Part shown: positions 23,891 to 35,575 of the stretch, one piece after another
Layout of the letters: each line of letters begins with the position of its first letter
Position numbering within the stretch: the stretch's first letter is position 1
Assembly: GCA_949130495.1 (NCBI GenBank)
Contig: OX422215.1
Location: 529,835,755-529,899,754, forward strand
DNA from: Sambucus nigra
Taxonomy: Eukaryota; Streptophyta; Magnoliopsida; Dipsacales; Adoxaceae
DNA length: 64,000 bases
Direction of reading: 5' to 3'
Notes under the pieces: model-generated
The model's input: the letters and a program-made list of their open reading frames with translations, nothing else
Databases searched by the model: none
Told to the model about the DNA's origin: nothing
Translations under genes and position numbers: made by a program

Positions 23891-25075
23891 AAGTCGAGAG
23901 AAAAAATCTCTGACACTATGATGCAAAGTTCATCATCATTGGTGATGTACTTTAAAAAAAGGGATTTCTTCTCTCATTGCTTAGATGCGTTCATCCCATC
24001 GAGATGAGCTACATCGTCCAAGATGTTCATGAAGGTTCTTATGCAATACATATTGGTGGCCGGTCTCGGGCTAAGAGGATCATCACCCAGAGATATTTTT
24101 AGCCAACACTTGCTAAGGACACTGTCAAATATGTGAAAAGTGTGACAACTGTCAAAGGTTAGCAAGCATTACTCATTAACCTCATCAACCTCTCTCGTCT
24201 ATTACTGTGCCCTGGATAATTACAGTTTGGGGATATTGACTTGGTCGACCTTCTTACAAAAGCACCAGGAATTCACTAATATTTGATGGTAAAAATTGAT
24301 TATTTCTCGAAGTGGGTGGAAGCCGAAGCCATAAAATCCATCATAGAGGTTAAAATGTTCAAGTTTATTTGGAAACACATTATCTGCCAGTATGGCCTAC
24401 CCCACACGATGATATCAGATAACGCAAATAGTTCATAAATCATTCACTATAAGCATACTACAAAAGGGTCCTCATAAAATAGTTTTTCTTTGCTCTTGGC
24501 TGACCCCAATCCAATGGTTAGAAGAAATTCACCAACATGATGATACTTAACGATATTAATAAGAAATTGGAAGATGCCACGGCTATGTGGACTGAAGAAC
24601 TACATGGGGTCCTATGGGCTTATAGGACAACTGAGAGGATGCCAATGGGTGAGACGCCATTTATGTTGGCATATGGGTCTAAGGTAGTTATTCCTACAGA
24701 GCTTGGACTTCCCAGCCACAAAGTCCAGACTTGTGAGCCAAAGGCTAATGTGGAAGAGAGAAGATTGGACTTGGATTTGATTGTAAAATTAAGAGTGGAT
24801 ACAGAGGTCAAATAGTCAGCTTATCAGTAACGAGCTCCGTGGATCTATTTTAAAAGCGTTAAGGCTATCCCAATAGCTGTGGGTGGATTAGTCTTGAAGA
24901 AGGTCTAGAAAAAGACCAATAAATATCATCCTAATTGGCATGGACCTACAGAGTGACTGAGAAGGTTGTTCCAGGAAATTTTAGGCTGGAAAATTTGGAA
25001 GGCGAGCCCTTATCCAACCCTTGGAACACCTTCCACTTGAAGAGATATTGTCAATATCCATATTTATATAAATAT
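23891..25075 (+). pseudogene. Tat-lineage gypsy integrase, copy 2
   Basis: Second copy of the integrase at 20562-21730, in proper order after RT and RNase H. Zinc-finger region near 24010-24170 (frameshifted), then VWGY*LG and LFLEVGG-type fragments in shifting frames. The best piece (24537-24815) reads LNDINKKLEDATAMWTEE, VLWAYRTTERMPMGETPF, ELGLPSHKVQTCEPK. The C-terminal tail at 24935-25070 has YRVTEKVVPGNFRLENL and LKRYCQYPYL. An HLKRYCQ end is typical for Tat pol. Confidence 0.85.
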
Positions 25076-25240
25076 TTTGAAGTTCTGCCTCTTAAACCAA
25101 TGTGTTTTCATTTTAGTCCCATATGTATAGCAAAATTATCAATGAAAAATCCAAGTGTTATCTCATACTTTTTCTGCTTATAGTCATCAATTGCTGCATG
25201 GTCTGAACATTATTAAACTAAGGAACATCATTTTTTGATG

Positions 25241-25997
25241 AATTAGTTTATAACTCTCTCTAGACGCTAAAATAATGTGTGAGGAGTCTCGTCTCCTTCA
25301 TACCCTCCGAATAACGCCAAGATGGGGATCAGGGTTATAACATCACTCCTTGTGGTGAAAACAAATTAAAAATCATTTCAAATGGTTTCCCAAAATCACT
25401 GTAGGCCGAATTAGTTTATAACTCTACCTCATCAAAACGAAAGTGTATAAGGAGTCTCGTCTCCTTCACACCCTTCTAATAATGCCGAGATGGGGGATAT
25501 GTGTAAAACATTACTCCTTGTGGTGAAAATAAAATTGAAAATCATATATATGGTTATCTAAAATCATTTTATGGTGAATTAATTTATAACTTTATCTCGG
25601 CGATACGAGAGTGTACGAGGAGTCTCGTTTCCTTCATGCCCTCCCAATAACGTCGAGAGGGGGGGGGGTCAGCATTACAACAACACTCCTTGTGGTGAGA
25701 ACAAAATTGAAAATACTTTTATATGGTTATCCAACATCATTTTATGGTGAATTAGTTTATAACTTTATCTCAGTGACATGAGAGTTTATGAGGAGTCTCG
25801 TATCCTTTTTACCCTCCCAATAACACCGAGAGGGGGGATCAGCATTGTAATATCCCTCCTCTTGGTGAAAATAAAATTAAAAAGCATTTTTTATGGTTAT
25901 CCAACATAATTGTTTATAACCCTATCTCGACGATACGAGAGTGTATGATCAGTCTCATCTCCTTAATACCCTCCCAATAACGCCGATAGGGGGTGGT
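25241..25997. repeat. 168-bp tandem array in Tat 3' UTR (~4.5 units)
   Basis: Units begin AATTAGTTTATAAC at 25241, 25409, 25577, 25750 and (variant) 25908, giving periods of 168, 168, 173 and 158 bp. Each has GAGTGT, GAGGAGTCTCGT, CCTTCA, TACCCTCC and a G-run (up to nine Gs near 25657). It lies directly downstream of integrase. Hypervariable tandem arrays in this position are known for Tat-lineage elements (Ogre and relatives), where they can seed satellites. Confidence 0.88.
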
Positions 25998-26149
25998 TCA
26001 TTATATTTTCATTAATTGTAGTAATAAGCATTATAGAGCATCATTCAATGGTGATAAGACAGGAAAATGCAGACTACAGTTAATTAACAAAAGAAAAAAT
26101 CATATGAAATTCATGTAAAAAATACGAATATACAAAGATGATCCAAATG

Positions 26150-27818
26150 TTAGTGTTACAATACATCCAGAGTACGAGGGGTGAAATATGGGATTGTTTC
26201 GAAAATTGTTACATTAAAGGTCATAAGTCCAATGGAGGCCACCCATTTAAAAAGAAATTTAATTTTCTTTAGGCTTCCCGGCCTCAACAAAGACGTCAGG
26301 GAGTGATGGTATAGTAAAAAACTATGTCTAAACTTCATCATTCACACCATCAGCCGATGTCGTCCTATCCTGGTTGACCATTGTCATCTCGGCTATGAAC
26401 ACCTGGGGAGAAGCCTCAATTTTAACTTATATGAGGGCAATAGCAACCTACGGGTCTGAGAAGTTAAAAGACTTCAAGTAATCAGCAAGGTGCGACTCAG
26501 CCTTACCGAGGTTTGGATGCTTATTCATTATCTAGTAGCAAGTAGTCTTCATCCCCCTTTCCAAGTACTCACGGCATAACCTATAAACTCCTCTGATGAC
26601 ATGAAGTTCGTAACTGCCTTCTTCTCAACCTCACCCATAACTTTTTTAATATCGTCCTGATGCTAAAGTTTGAGGTCGTCCATCTTAGCTCTGCACCTCA
26701 TCCTCTGAGATAGCATATCCTCCGACTGCTATTTCCTCAACTCAACGATCACATTATTGTGGCTTGCCTCGGCATCATTGAGCATCTTCTGCAGCCCCTT
26801 ATTATATTTGAAAGTATCTTTGATCATTTGGATTTTTGGGGAAATCTCCCGAGCCCATTGGTTTAGGTGGTGAAGAGAGAGTACATACTGAAAAACACAA
26901 AAGGAAGAATTAAAAAAGGATGAGACAAAAATTCAATAAAAATTATGAAGAATGGATAAAAGTGTTACCTGAGTTTCCCTATGAAGAGAAAAATCACAGA
27001 TTCGAGGAGGGTATTGAACATTGAAGAACCTGCTATCAGACTCAAACATGATCGATCATATGTCATCCTTAGCCCTCATCTTATAGCTAAGTAGAGAGTC
27101 AGTGGTGATAGCAAGTTGGGCCAATCAGGTAGCAGCAATAATGTCATTTGATATGGGGATGGTAGTGTTATCATGAGCTTTGGACGAGATGACCTTTTTT
27201 TTTCTTACTATGGGTAGGAGGGATAGTGATGGAATCCTTGAACAGGTCTTTGCATTTCTTTGGGTCCTCAGTCTAAGTCAGCCGCTAGTAGTCGTCTTTT
27301 TTAGTGGAGCAAAGTGTTTTTGCATGCCACCTTTGTTAGCATGTTGGCAAGATTAAGATCGACCATCTTCTAAATTTCTTCTGGGGTATTGTCTAGATGA
27401 CCTACAATCAGAGGAAGTTATTAGTGTCATCATCATAAATGAAAGAAGGCATTACAATTCATAGAATAATCTCTCACTTACACAGCTTAGTGAGGGGGTT
27501 AGCCCCCATGCCAGTCTTGACCCAAAGTGATGGGTCAGTTAGCTGTTCTTAAATGTCAAGCCCATTTTTCTTATCGCATGTTCGCAAGTGGTCTATCTTT
27601 TCCTGACCATATTTTCTTAGGTCGGGATAAAACCTAACTGACATTAATACTCTACCCCATTTTTGGGGGACTCTTGGCTCGGTCGTATTGGATGGAACAT
27701 TAGTGTCTAATTCCCAGGCACCCTATACAGAGAAGTACCGCGGCTTCCAGTCATGACTTAAAGTTTGGTTCATGATCAAAACCTACTTATCAGATTTCCT
27801 GGCTACGAGATGAAAGTA
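26150..27818 (-). pseudogene. Antisense extra ORF of Tat element G (gypsy-type transposon-protein family)
   Basis: Runs against pol. The N-terminal part (27818-27482) reads VLIMNQTLSHDWKPRYFSV and RVPQKWGR, aligning with the 61247-61763 exon of element C (the PF04195-like domain found in Tat antisense ORFs). Its start is removed by LTR H at 27819. At 27482/27481 there is a strong donor (GT-AAGTGAG) and at 27403-27402 an acceptor (GATTGTAG). The next exon reads HLDNTPEEI*KMVDLNLANML. A later segment (about 26900-26500) is a coiled coil (LQKMLNDAEASHNNVIVELRK, KKVMGEVEKKAV). Many stops, several readable as CAG-to-TAG. Function of the protein is unknown. Confidence 0.7.
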
Positions 27819-28140
27819 TGTCACACCCTTATTTCTCAGGGGTGAGTTTTATCTTATAATAAAGATAAACCATAAATGAGCCATGCTTACTGAGGTAATT
27901 AAGAAATTTTATTTCTTTCTAAATTGTATTAAAACTATATTTAAAACATTTATCATTCTATTAGGTTTCTACGCATTTGCTATTGCTATATGGTCCTTTC
28001 TTCTAATAGTATCTCTCCTTGCCTCTATGTATCCAATGATTCCTGAAGCGTTCATTATGTCCTATAGGCACCTGTGCAAAATAACTAGAAAAAAATTAAC
28101 AAGTAAAGTTGATGAATAGATTTTTACTTGCTCAATAACA

Positions 28141-28141
28141 A

Positions 28142-28206
<65 letters not shown>
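28141..28206. repeat. (TA)n(GA)n microsatellite
   Basis: About ten TA units followed by about 18 GA units. Confidence 0.95.
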
Positions 28207-29398
28207 AGAGTGGGAGTATATTTGGAATTCAGTGTTTGTCGATTGAAAGATAAGCGAAGATTTATTGTAACAACATTAAGGGTTGCATAAAGAAATCCAA
28301 GGAGTTTTCAACTGATAATCCCATACTTACCTGCTCATTAAGGGGTATAGAAATAGGTAAGTCATCAGTATAGCCATATTAATTAATAAATCAAATAACC
28401 AGCTAGGTATACAACTAAAGTGGCACTCATACATATGTAGCTAAAAATCTCGGCTCCCAAACATCTAAGACCATAGGACAAGTAGAAAATTTTGTGGGAT
28501 AACATGGTAGTCTACTCCTTATTTATTACTGATTCTTATATAATAAATAGTAATGCACAAAGGTGCACAGTAAACTAAATCAATCTTTACAATGAATTTT
28601 CATGATAATAATTATTAGGTGAGAAAGGCTTAAGTTGATCTGAATGATCATAATTATAACAACTTGTGATATAGTAATATAAGAGTGGTAATCTTTACAC
28701 ATACTTAGAATCAAATTGGGCTATCATGAAATGATATCAATAGAAGTTAAATAAGCATGCGAATGTTTACTATTAAAAAGGTAGAAGACCTACCTTTGAT
28801 TAGAATGGTCTTAATTTGTCTGGTCTTGTCTTGCTTTGGCATATTCAACTATGATTTTAATACATGTGTTACTACGAATAATTTAAAATAAATGTCTATA
28901 CCTAACTATGATTTGTACTTAATTTAGGCTGACGTAGGTATTCGAGTAGCGAATTTGTATTTATATATAACTCATATACGATCCGAGTTATGATCTCTTC
29001 TTAGTTATTATAACACGTCAGACAATTTCTTTAGGAAAATATTATAAAATAACATTTTAATGGCTATTTGGGTCCCTTGATTGACACAACAACCCAAATT
29101 TTACATTGTAAAAATAGTGTTGAAATAAAAATATTTGTATACCGAAATATTCTATTTGACACTACGATTTCAACAACATATTTCATGTATTTTTTTGAAT
29201 CACGGTTTAAAAGATATAATTTTCAAAGATTAAAATGTGGCATTTCAACATGTATATTTATAGTCACCGTTTGGTTTTAAAAGAATACTATTTTGCTTTC
29301 TCGACAAAATATATACATAACTAATTTTATTCTGAATAATAATACATTATTTTAATCTTGGTTTAATTTATTTGGTCGTGATACACATGTATAAACTG

Positions 29399-29432
<34 letters not shown>

Positions 29433-29448
29433 TATATATATATATAGC
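29399..29448. repeat. (AC)n(TA)n microsatellite
   Basis: About 15 AC units and about eight TA units directly beside the left end of the foldback element. Confidence 0.95.
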
Positions 29449-29451
29449 CCC

Positions 29452-30020
29452 CCTCCTATAAGGACTTCTTATAGTACAAACCTTGGTACATACCATTTTT
29501 TAACATAGTAAAGAAATAAATTTTTTGATCAAACTTCGCGGATATGATCTCCACGGTGAGAAGATCATCTCTAATTTTTTTCGTAAACAAATTCAATAAA
29601 AAAACCATTGAGATAAGGTGATATTTTAAAAAAAATGGTATAAATATGCATTTTCAACCGTTGAAATTTTGACGATCATCTCACCCACTTTTTGATTGAA
29701 TTATTTGATGAAAATTTATGGATATGATCATGACAGTGAGAATATCATATACAAGAAGTTTCATAAAAAAATTCAACCAAACAAGTGGCTGGCGCATACC
29801 CAAAACTTCAACGATCGAAAATGCGTATTTATACCATTTTTTGACATATCACCTCATCTCAACTGTTTTTTTTATTGAATTTTTTGATGAAAAAAATTTG
29901 AGATGATCTTCTTACCGTGGAGATCATATCCATGAAGTTTTATAAAAAATTAATGTTTTTACTATTTTATAAAAATAGTATATATCGAGTTGTGCACCAT
30001 AAGGAGTCTTTACAGGAAAC
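29452..30020. mobile_element. Foldback MITE with near full-length inverted arms
   Basis: Left end CTCCTATAAGGACTTC pairs with right end GGAGTCTTTACAGGAA. The inner arms match closely: GATATGATCTCCACGGTGAG (29539 on) with the reverse complement at 29905-29935, and ATGGTATAAATATGCATTTT (29634 on) with its partner at 29820-29845. The two arms run almost to a centre near 29736, so the whole unit can form one hairpin of about 570 nt. No transposase and no clear target duplication; the superfamily is undetermined. Confidence 0.8.
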
Positions 30021-30657
30021 TTTCTGTATATACATGGTTATAATACAGAAAAAAGGAGGAAATATTACCTATTCATGTGGGAGCATGTTTTTTTTCCTGT
30101 TTGAGTGTATGTATTATGTAAGTGATGAAGTTTAACCCATGTGTGTATTTATAACAAGGGAGCATAGGAGGTTCGGCTTAAGAATTTGTTTATTTTTTTC
30201 CTTTTTTATAACCGAATAGGACAACACGGAGTGAGGCGATTTAGGGGCATTTTATATATTTCTCTTTTTTTTTCTCTTTAAACCGTAATAGGACAAAAGG
30301 GATGAAGATATTTTAGGATATATTTTTTTTTAACTTTTATCCCTTAAAGTTATTTTGAGGATTTTACACTTTTATACCATTAACTTTAAAATTTGAAAAT
30401 TAACCTTATGTCCTTTAAGTTTTCAACACCTATTTTTTTTATTTACATATAATTTAACTTTTTTTGTTTTAATATAATTTGATAAAAAAATTATTAAATA
30501 TACATGATATTCTATACGTATATATTTTTATACAATTGTGTTCTCATAATTAAAAACTATTATTTATTTGTTGACGAAAATAAAAAATGTCTTGTTTGAC
30601 GAAAAAATAGTTCAATTAAAATTGTTTTAATGATAAAATAAAACTTGGGTTGTTACA

Positions 30658-33180
30658 ATCTACCTACCTAAAAAAAATTGTCCTCAAACTTCCTATATTT
30701 GTAAAGTTTCAAATTCTCGTGGTACTTACATTGTCTAAGATATACCGTAAAAATGATAACTCATTAGGTCGAGGTTGTAAGCTTCTCATGTAACTTTGAC
30801 GATTTTACTCATGTCGTTCTTTTGGCATTTTGATAGTTATGGAACACTACCATATAACGAATACTTAAGTAACCAAGATTGGAAACAAATAGGGTTTCAT
30901 CTAATGAATCAACCTTTTTACAAGCTTTGCATGTATCGCGTATATCGTAACAGAAACTTGGGTAATGAGGTTTACGTATAGTCTAGTTGTATGAAACTCG
31001 TTTCACATACTAATAATTCATATTATGAAAAAGGTGGTATTGGTAAGTGGACACCATTGGTCATATATTATTATGGTAATAATGATGTTTCACATTCATT
31101 TTTGCAATAGGTAAGTAGGAGTATACCTTCATTTGAGACATGTAAGTTGATAGTTTATACTTGAATTATTAAAGGTTTTATTCTTTTATTTAATTAACAC
31201 GATGGTTACGGTAACTAAATTGTAATTCACGGTTTCCAAAAATACTTAGGATTTTCGTACAGAGAAATCCCTTTTCTATTTAAAATTTCCAAGTTTATTT
31301 TAAGAATTTTAATTCCCATTTTTGTGGTACCGTACTTATTTCTCCTATTGGCATTTCCATAGATAACGATCAATTAAAGGAACTACTAGATAGCTTTACT
31401 ATGTTTGTGAAGTCACATATCAGTTTAATTGGGAAATATACATTGATAGTTTATTATAGTTAATAACTTCATAAAGAGGTTTCTTTAGAATTTTAGAACA
31501 CTGAGAGAAGCTATATCTGGTATTTTGATGCAAGGTTTACTTAACAATCCAAATATTAGAATAATACATACATAGGGTTTCACATTTATAAGGCCAATAT
31601 TTTGGGATAAAACGTAACCTCTGATAGTATTAGGTAATTCAAACAGGCTTATTGGTTTAATTGGTTTCTATGTTTTCATAGATTTACTAAGGATCACAAT
31701 AGGTATGGTGTATAATATTGTTGAATTCATCTCATGGAATATACATAGACCGGCAAAGGTAAAGAATCCTTAGAGTAAATCGATGATACTCTAGGCATAT
31801 CCGGATAGATAGGTGAGGTTAGGTGAAGGATATTATTATCGTCGATATTGTTTAACATGGTGATTTTACCGTTGGGAGTATATTGAATCCAAATACTAAT
31901 GTTGATGAAGGTGTTGGTAATAATTCTTGCAATCTTACTAGCAAATTATCTATGTATTCAAGGTAGGATAACATTAGGTCATAATGATATTTAATCTAAT
32001 GCATTCACTTGGAGTGGCTTGTAAAATCTAATAGCATGTCCTTATTCCAATATTTGGTGTAATATAAGCTTTTATGTACATCCACTGGGGTGTTCATGTT
32101 GATAACCTGACTACGAATCCTAGTATTGAGCCTTTTTTTAATTGTATCCATGGGGAGAGAATGGGCAATTTGGTTAGTCAGTCTACTATTATCCTTACAA
32201 TACTATATCCTTTATACGCGGTTCTCCACTAATAAATTTTAATGTGACGGGAATCTAGTTACATTTTGGGATCGAAAGAGGTTGGGGAAGTCCACAAGAA
32301 CACAGATGTTCCATTTTTACTTGATGATAAGTAATATATGTCTTCACAAGGTTCTTAACATTACTTTTCGGATTGAGCCATCAATACTGTTTCTTCAGTA
32401 TACAATATATTTCCAAACTTTTCGGATTTATCATGAATTTAGAACGATGGGCTTCTTCTAATGTTTTGTAGTGACGATTCATCAGATACATATACTCTAT
32501 CTCTAATTTGTGTACTTGTTTTCTTATCATATGATAACTCTTAAGTCTTACTTTTGGTTGATTGTTTCATCACAAGGGGATCTGGGAGCAGTTGTTCTCA
32601 AATTTTCCTTCTCAGGTTCGGGTAAGCAATACTATTTGGCTAGGGGTTGGTTGAACATCATATTGCTCTATGGTAGAAGCAATATTCTAGGAATCAGGTT
32701 GTTAAATCTTTCGATCGGGTTAGGGCTTAGGGTTTTGTCTACAACTTTTCCTTTTCCAAGATGGTTTATCTAACTTGAATCTATAATTCTCAAAATTCTA
32801 TTCAACGTTTCAGTATTAAGTTCATGTTCTTTTGTGTGAAGATGTATTCGACTCTTTTTTTGACCTGAATTCACCGTGGGATTTCTTACCTTATTATAAA
32901 GGACTAAGGGTTTCCTATATTTATGCAGAAGATATCATAAAAAGTAAATAGGTATTTCTCTTGAATAGGTACTAGATGGTTATATAAGAACTTGTACTAG
33001 GGTCAAATATAAGTACTTGGGATGAGGTTTGAACTAATGGTTGCTTTATTCGATTATTTTTAACTTAAATGGTTCTAGTACACTGCTTAGAATTGTAGAG
33101 GGTCATATGAGTACTATATTTAGAAGAAGTTTATCAGGAGACAACATGAATATACTTACAATAGGGTTCTGAATCAATTA
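30658..33180 (-). mobile_element. Probable internal region of element H, fully degraded
   Basis: Follows the polypurine tract next to LTR H. All ORFs are shorter than 90 codons and none has a gag or pol motif I can identify. Base composition is like the LTR. Assignment to H rests on position only. Confidence 0.4.
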
Positions 33181-33545
33181 CCTATCCAAAATAACATAGG
33201 CAATAAAATGCACACAAAGTAACTCCCCCTAATTGAGGAATCCTTCTAAATATCAATGAGATGATATAAATCATGTTAAAAGTGGTAATATGGTCTAATA
33301 TCACCAAATACAATAGGTGTGTGCTCCCCCCAATATGAAACATATCATAAAAATAATGTTTCTCTCCCATAAACCCATAAAATAAAGATCCTCCCACAAA
33401 AGAATGAAATATGGGAATGTCCTCTTAGTTTATATGTTTCTCCCCATAAAGGAAGAAATATGGTAGTCGCCCCTATCTTAGATTCTTCTCCCCCTTTTGA
33501 CACGGAAAGAAAGTAATAATCACACTAAATTGAAGAACTTGTGAA
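33181..33545 (-). mobile_element. Copia 3'-internal debris with C-rich runs
   Basis: Repeated CTCCCCC, CTCCCCCCAATATGAAA and TTCTCCCCCTTTTGACA words, like the C-runs next to the polypurine tract of copia A and B (1125-1175, 57250-57310). No coding sequence. Confidence 0.45.
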
Positions 33546-34246
33546 GAACAATCTCGATAACCATATGAAATACCAAATATATAAATAAGTTATACTCAAA
33601 TATAAATTATCATGAATATGAGCAACAAATAAATGTAACATACACTATGAATCTCAAATCAGGAACTAGTAGATAGAATATATCAAGAAATAAGCATGTG
33701 AAGCATGATATGTGATATAAAGCAATATAACTAGAATGAGATCATGCGAAGCATGGAAATATAGTAAGATGGAGAAGTGTCCTTGATTGGACTGCCGATG
33801 TGTGGAGGCTATTCCTTTAATTGAAATCAGAGTGTAGGACTGATCCTTCCGAATGCAAAAAAAAAGATGCGCAGTTTTGTAGTAAAAAGTAATGAAACTA
33901 AGCGTATTAATTTTCTCTCCCTACTTCTAAGGATGGATATAATAGGTTAGAGAGAGGGAATTTTGAAATTCCCCCCTTTCCAAAGATGCACAAGGAAACC
34001 CCGCACTTCTTTTCCCACCTTTAATGAAATATCCTCGCCAATTAATATAAGCATAAAGATACGGATAAAAATATAAGAAATCCATAATCATCATAAAAAA
34101 TGTACCATAACAAACCAAAAGTACTGAAGGACAGACAAAGGACTAAGAGGTATACATATCTAATACAGATAAAAAATGTCCAAGTACCATAGACGGTACA
34201 ACAAACTCTTAACAAAAGAACCCAAATAGAGATAAATAGAAAATAT
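33546..34246. other. Unassigned stretch
   Basis: I see no gene motif, terminal repeat or strong tandem structure. Short ORFs on the minus strand (33927-34118, 34042-34341) are low-complexity and unsupported. Confidence 0.5.
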
Positions 34247-35560
34247 CTAATCCTCTTTGTTAATATAATCATCATTCGAATCATCCTCTTCCATATATTC
34301 ATCATAATTATCCTCATTATTTGTGTCAGTAATAAGAACATGTGTAGGTGGTGGTGCAGATGTAAAAGATATTATATCTGGGATAAGGTTGGTCCTCCTA
34401 ATATAATTAAATATGAGAGTAACATTGGACATTAATCTAGGCTTCTCTCTATCCTTCACATTAAACCAATGACCAGATAACATCTGAGTCATTTGGGCTC
34501 TCATGTGAGTAATCTGACCATGCATGTGGAAACATTAAGCCTCTATAAACTCTTTAGTGCCCTAATGAGAACGTGGTATGGGTGTTACTGCTCGTTCAGA
34601 TTCTGGTGCAGGAGGTGCATCAGTATTAATAGGTTGATGAGGTAGTCAAAGAGAAGTCTGGATGGTGGAATGAGATGAACTCATGCTAGAAATAAAATTA
34701 AGAGTTGTAGTTTCATCATCCATAATAATTATCAAAAACCTAAGTGATATAAGTATCCGATAATCATCTAACCATATGGTAAGGACTCCTGTGAGACATC
34801 CATGCAACCTCAATGGATCACCTCTAAGATAAGATTGGGGTAATTTATATTATATCTATGAGGAAGAGCATACATTAATCTCCCTATCATATATAAGAAA
34901 TACTGAGAGCGAGAGTGGGGCATGAAGTTATAGATAAGTAAAAGATTAAGCTTTAACATAGCGGCTTATTGGAAAACATTTCCAACCAATGTCGTCCTAT
35001 AATTGACAAGAAAGGAGGTAACGTCATCATGATCAATCCCACCCTCTCTAAATTTAACATAGCTCAGATTATGCACATGAGCCTCAACACCTAAATGAGA
35101 TTATAAAACCTCACCAATTAAGACGACCTCAATAATTCTAATATATGTATTCATAAATACTGGAGACGTAGATGTCACAATGATGTTTATATAAAACTCA
35201 TAAACATGAGTAGCCTTGACCGATGAATACGGCCTAAGCAAATGCAAATCACGACTTATCTCAATCAAGGCAATACAAATGGACCATCCTTGCATCTATC
35301 TATATATTCTAAGCCAACATCTCTCTCAGTTAAAATAGGATAAGACATAAAACCCTTATGAAGTGCAAAACCATATCATGTAAACCTAATACTAGACGCA
35401 TAGAAAGCAGGGTCCAGGACAAGAATGGAGGCTCTCAGGTCCTGCATACAAGATATAAATGGAAGTGGTGATGATATAGCATGGAAAATCTCATCAGGAC
35501 CACTAGGTGTTGAACTGTATTCCTCGCATGTGTCTTTTCTCGAATGATGTCTGAAATAGG
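34247..35560 (-). pseudogene. Plant transposon-protein-domain pseudogene
   Basis: Read from 35560 downward in broken frames. Pieces include ILTERDVGLEYIDRCKDG, then HVYEFYINI...YIRIIEVVLIGEVL, then EAHVHNLSYVKFREG, LLIYNFMPHSRSQYFL, MIGRLMYALPHRYNINYPNLIL and a C-terminal acidic tail (NNEDNYDEYMEEDDSNDD). The order (FYxN segment, NFMPxSRxQ, region before an acidic end) matches the putative plant transposon protein domain found inside plant retroelements and in stray copies. At least four frame breaks or stops. The host element is not identified. Confidence 0.6.
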
Positions 35561-35575
35561 AGAGAAATACAACAC

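Larger units (their letters stand above)
27819..30657 (-). mobile_element. LTR of gypsy element H (3' LTR)
   Basis: 2839 bp from TGTCACACCC (27819) to GGGTTGTTACA (30657). On the minus strand it starts TGTAACAACCC and is preceded by a purine-rich tract next to GAGGACAATTTT, the usual end of a Tekay-like interior. It interrupts the antisense ORF of G. It holds two microsatellites and a foldback MITE (29452-30020). A 78-aa ORF at 27883-28116 has a hydrophobic stretch but no family match I recognise. Confidence 0.75.

Noticed and set aside
25241..25997. Regular repeat array that could be taken for a CRISPR
   Set aside because: Monomers of about 168 bp are head to tail without unique spacers, and the context is a plant retrotransposon.
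27883..28119. 78-codon ORF with a hydrophobic stretch in LTR H
   Set aside because: Lies in an LTR, AT-rich, no recognised family; chance ORF is likelier.
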